NCBI GenBank assembly: GCA_002499455.1
Contig: DALN01000049.1
Span: 5,195-12,276, forward strand
Reading direction: 5' to 3'
DNA from: Methanoculleus sp. UBA77
GTDB taxonomy: Archaea; Halobacteriota; Methanomicrobia; Methanomicrobiales; Methanoculleaceae
Length of the DNA stretch: 7,082 nt
The position numbers and the translations under genes were made by a program. Below the pieces are notes generated by a model. That model did not search any database. It had not been told where the DNA came from and saw nothing but the letters and a program-made list of their open reading frames with translations. Positions 6,261 through 7,082 of this stretch are shown here, one piece after another. The number at the start of each line of letters is the position of its first letter. The stretch's first letter is position 1.

Positions 6261-6796
6261 GGTTTACACGCTCGCTCTCCGAGTTCAAATCCCCGCTTCA
6301 GTGCTTTGATGTTCAGGCTCTCCGTGCCCTTCGGGACGCTGTCGAGCACCGCACGCTCGATCGCCTCCCTGCTCACGACCCCGGTCGCCGCGACGAGGGC
6401 GCCGATCATCACGATGTTCGCGACGATCTCCCGGCCAAGGGAGGTCTTCGCCTCAGTCGTCGCCGGGATCTCGTAGGCCCGGCAGGCCGGGCGGGACCGG
6501 ACCAGGTCGGCGTCGAGGAGCATGACCGCGTCCTCCCGCGCCCTGACGCCGTACTTCTCGAACCCCTGCTGGGACATAATGACGTAGATGTCGGGGTCCG
6601 CCACCTCGGGGTAGAGGATCGGCGCATCGTCGATGACCACCTGCCCCATCGATGCCCCGCCCCGGGCCTCCGGGCCGTAGACCTGGGTCTGGACGGCGTG
6701 CTTGTTGTCGTAGAGCGCCGCTGCTCTCCCGAGGATGACCGCGGAGAGGATGATCCCCTGCCCGCCGTAGCCCGAGAACCTCACCTCGTGCCTCAT
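6257..6796 (-). CDS. korC: 2-oxoglutarate:ferredoxin oxidoreductase gamma subunit
   Basis: Gamma subunit of a 2-oxoacid:ferredoxin oxidoreductase. With the alpha, beta and delta subunits it catalyses CoA- and ferredoxin-dependent interconversion of succinyl-CoA plus CO2 with 2-oxoglutarate. The 179-residue product is normal for a separate gamma chain: GYGGQG at 9-14, then QTQVYGPEARGG (36-47), which is highly characteristic, DPDIYVIMSQQGF (68-79), and NIVMIGAL (127-134). The start ATG (6794-6796) overlaps the korB stop as ATGA and has GGGGGTG five bases upstream; the longer open frame upstream is a shadow of korB. The specific substrate is taken from the adjacent sucCD; pyruvate or branched-chain 2-oxoacid oxidoreductase gamma subunits share the fold, so KorC is favoured by context more than by motifs. 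Confidence 0.93.
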   Translation of the reverse strand: MRHEVRFSGYGGQGIILSAVILGRAAALYDNKHAVQTQVYGPEARGGASMGQVVIDDAPILYPEVADPDIYVIMSQQGFEKYGVRAREDAVMLLDADLVRSRPACRAYEIPATTEAKTSLGREIVANIVMIGALVAATGVVSREAIERAVLDSVPKGTESLNIKALKRGFELGERACKP

Positions 6797-7082
6797 CGCC
6801 GCACCCCCATCGCCGGCCGGTTCCGCCGGACGAGTTCGCCGATGGTGAAGATATCCTCCGGGACAGGTCTTCCCTCTCGGACCAGGCGGTCGCGCTTCTC
6901 GATGAGCATCGCGTGGCTCCGGATGTGTTCGATCATGGCCGGGACGGTCCTGAGCTTGTTGTGGCGGCCGTAGTTCGTCGGGCACTGGGTCCTTGCCTCG
7001 ATGAACGCAAACCCCGGCGTCCGCATGCCGGCGGTGATGGCCTTCGTGAGCTCTTTGACGTGGTAGGACGTCCAGCGGGCGA
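6793..7082 (-). CDS. korB: 2-oxoglutarate:ferredoxin oxidoreductase beta subunit, C-terminal part (runs off the window)
   Basis: The last 95 codons before the stop are inside the window; the frame is open to the right edge, so the N-terminal thiamine-diphosphate-binding part lies beyond 7082. What is visible begins ARWTSYHVKELTKAI, then GFAFIEARTQCPTNYGRHNK, both highly typical of the C-terminal half of KorB/PorB-type beta subunits, and a short charged tail ending RPAMGVRR. An internal ATG at 7024-7026 is not the start, because conserved sequence continues upstream of it. The stop overlaps the korC start as ATGA. By the usual methanogen arrangement korD and korA should lie further upstream, but this cannot be seen here. 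Confidence 0.93.
   Translation of the reverse strand, partial: ARWTSYHVKELTKAITAGMRTPGFAFIEARTQCPTNYGRHNKLRTVPAMIEHIRSHAMLIEKRDRLVREGRPVPEDIFTIGELVRRNRPAMGVRR

Noticed and set aside
6797..6985. Extension of korC by 63 codons upstream
   Set aside because: It overlaps the conserved C-terminal part of korB in another frame; the ATG at 6796 gives the typical start MRHEVRFSGYGGQG and has a good ribosome binding site.
1..7082. CRISPR array, insertion sequence, tRNA or defence system
   Set aside because: I saw no repeated spacers, transposase-like frame, terminal repeats, tRNA-like fold or defence-gene motif; the window is filled by core metabolic genes.

Overview
The window looks like chromosomal DNA from a methanogenic archaeon of the Methanomicrobiales; a Methanoculleus-like organism is plausible, but I cannot prove the genus. 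The evidence is high-GC coding sequence, the archaeal form of S-adenosylmethionine synthetase, an archaeal DacZ-type diadenylate cyclase, 2-oxoglutarate:ferredoxin oxidoreductase subunits next to succinyl-CoA synthetase, and TATA/BRE-like promoter elements in the only AT-rich gap. All nine genes lie on the minus strand, so transcription runs from the right edge (7082) to the left edge (1). The sequence is almost fully coding. No gap exceeds about 65 bases, and there is no RNA gene, mobile element or CRISPR array.

Right part (7082 to 3515): korB (its N-terminal part lies outside the window), korC, sucC, sucD and dacZ. Each of the four junctions is an exact ATGA stop/start overlap, so this is one transcript with probable translational coupling. 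KorBC (with KorA and KorD presumably upstream, outside the window) and SucCD catalyse adjacent steps: succinate to succinyl-CoA, then reductive carboxylation to 2-oxoglutarate. This is the last segment of the incomplete reductive TCA pathway that feeds glutamate synthesis. The last gene in the coupled series is a c-di-AMP synthase, an unexpected partner.

Middle (3455 to 3514): a short AT-rich intergenic region with two TATA-like boxes, a good BRE-like element, an ATTGCAAT palindrome and a T-rich stretch. It probably ends the kor-suc-dac transcript and starts the next one.

Left part (3454 to 30): mat, hisG, hisA and hisB, tightly packed (gaps of 27 and 4 bases, then a 14-base overlap). This is a second operon joining AdoMet synthesis to three histidine-biosynthesis steps (first, fourth and sixth by pathway chemistry). 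It ends with a perfect hairpin centred on the hisB stop codon and then a T6 tract at the window edge, a plausible terminator.

Most of the window is core metabolism. The points worth following up are the coupling of the c-di-AMP cyclase to 2-oxoglutarate synthesis, the compact mat promoter, and the hairpin over the hisB stop.
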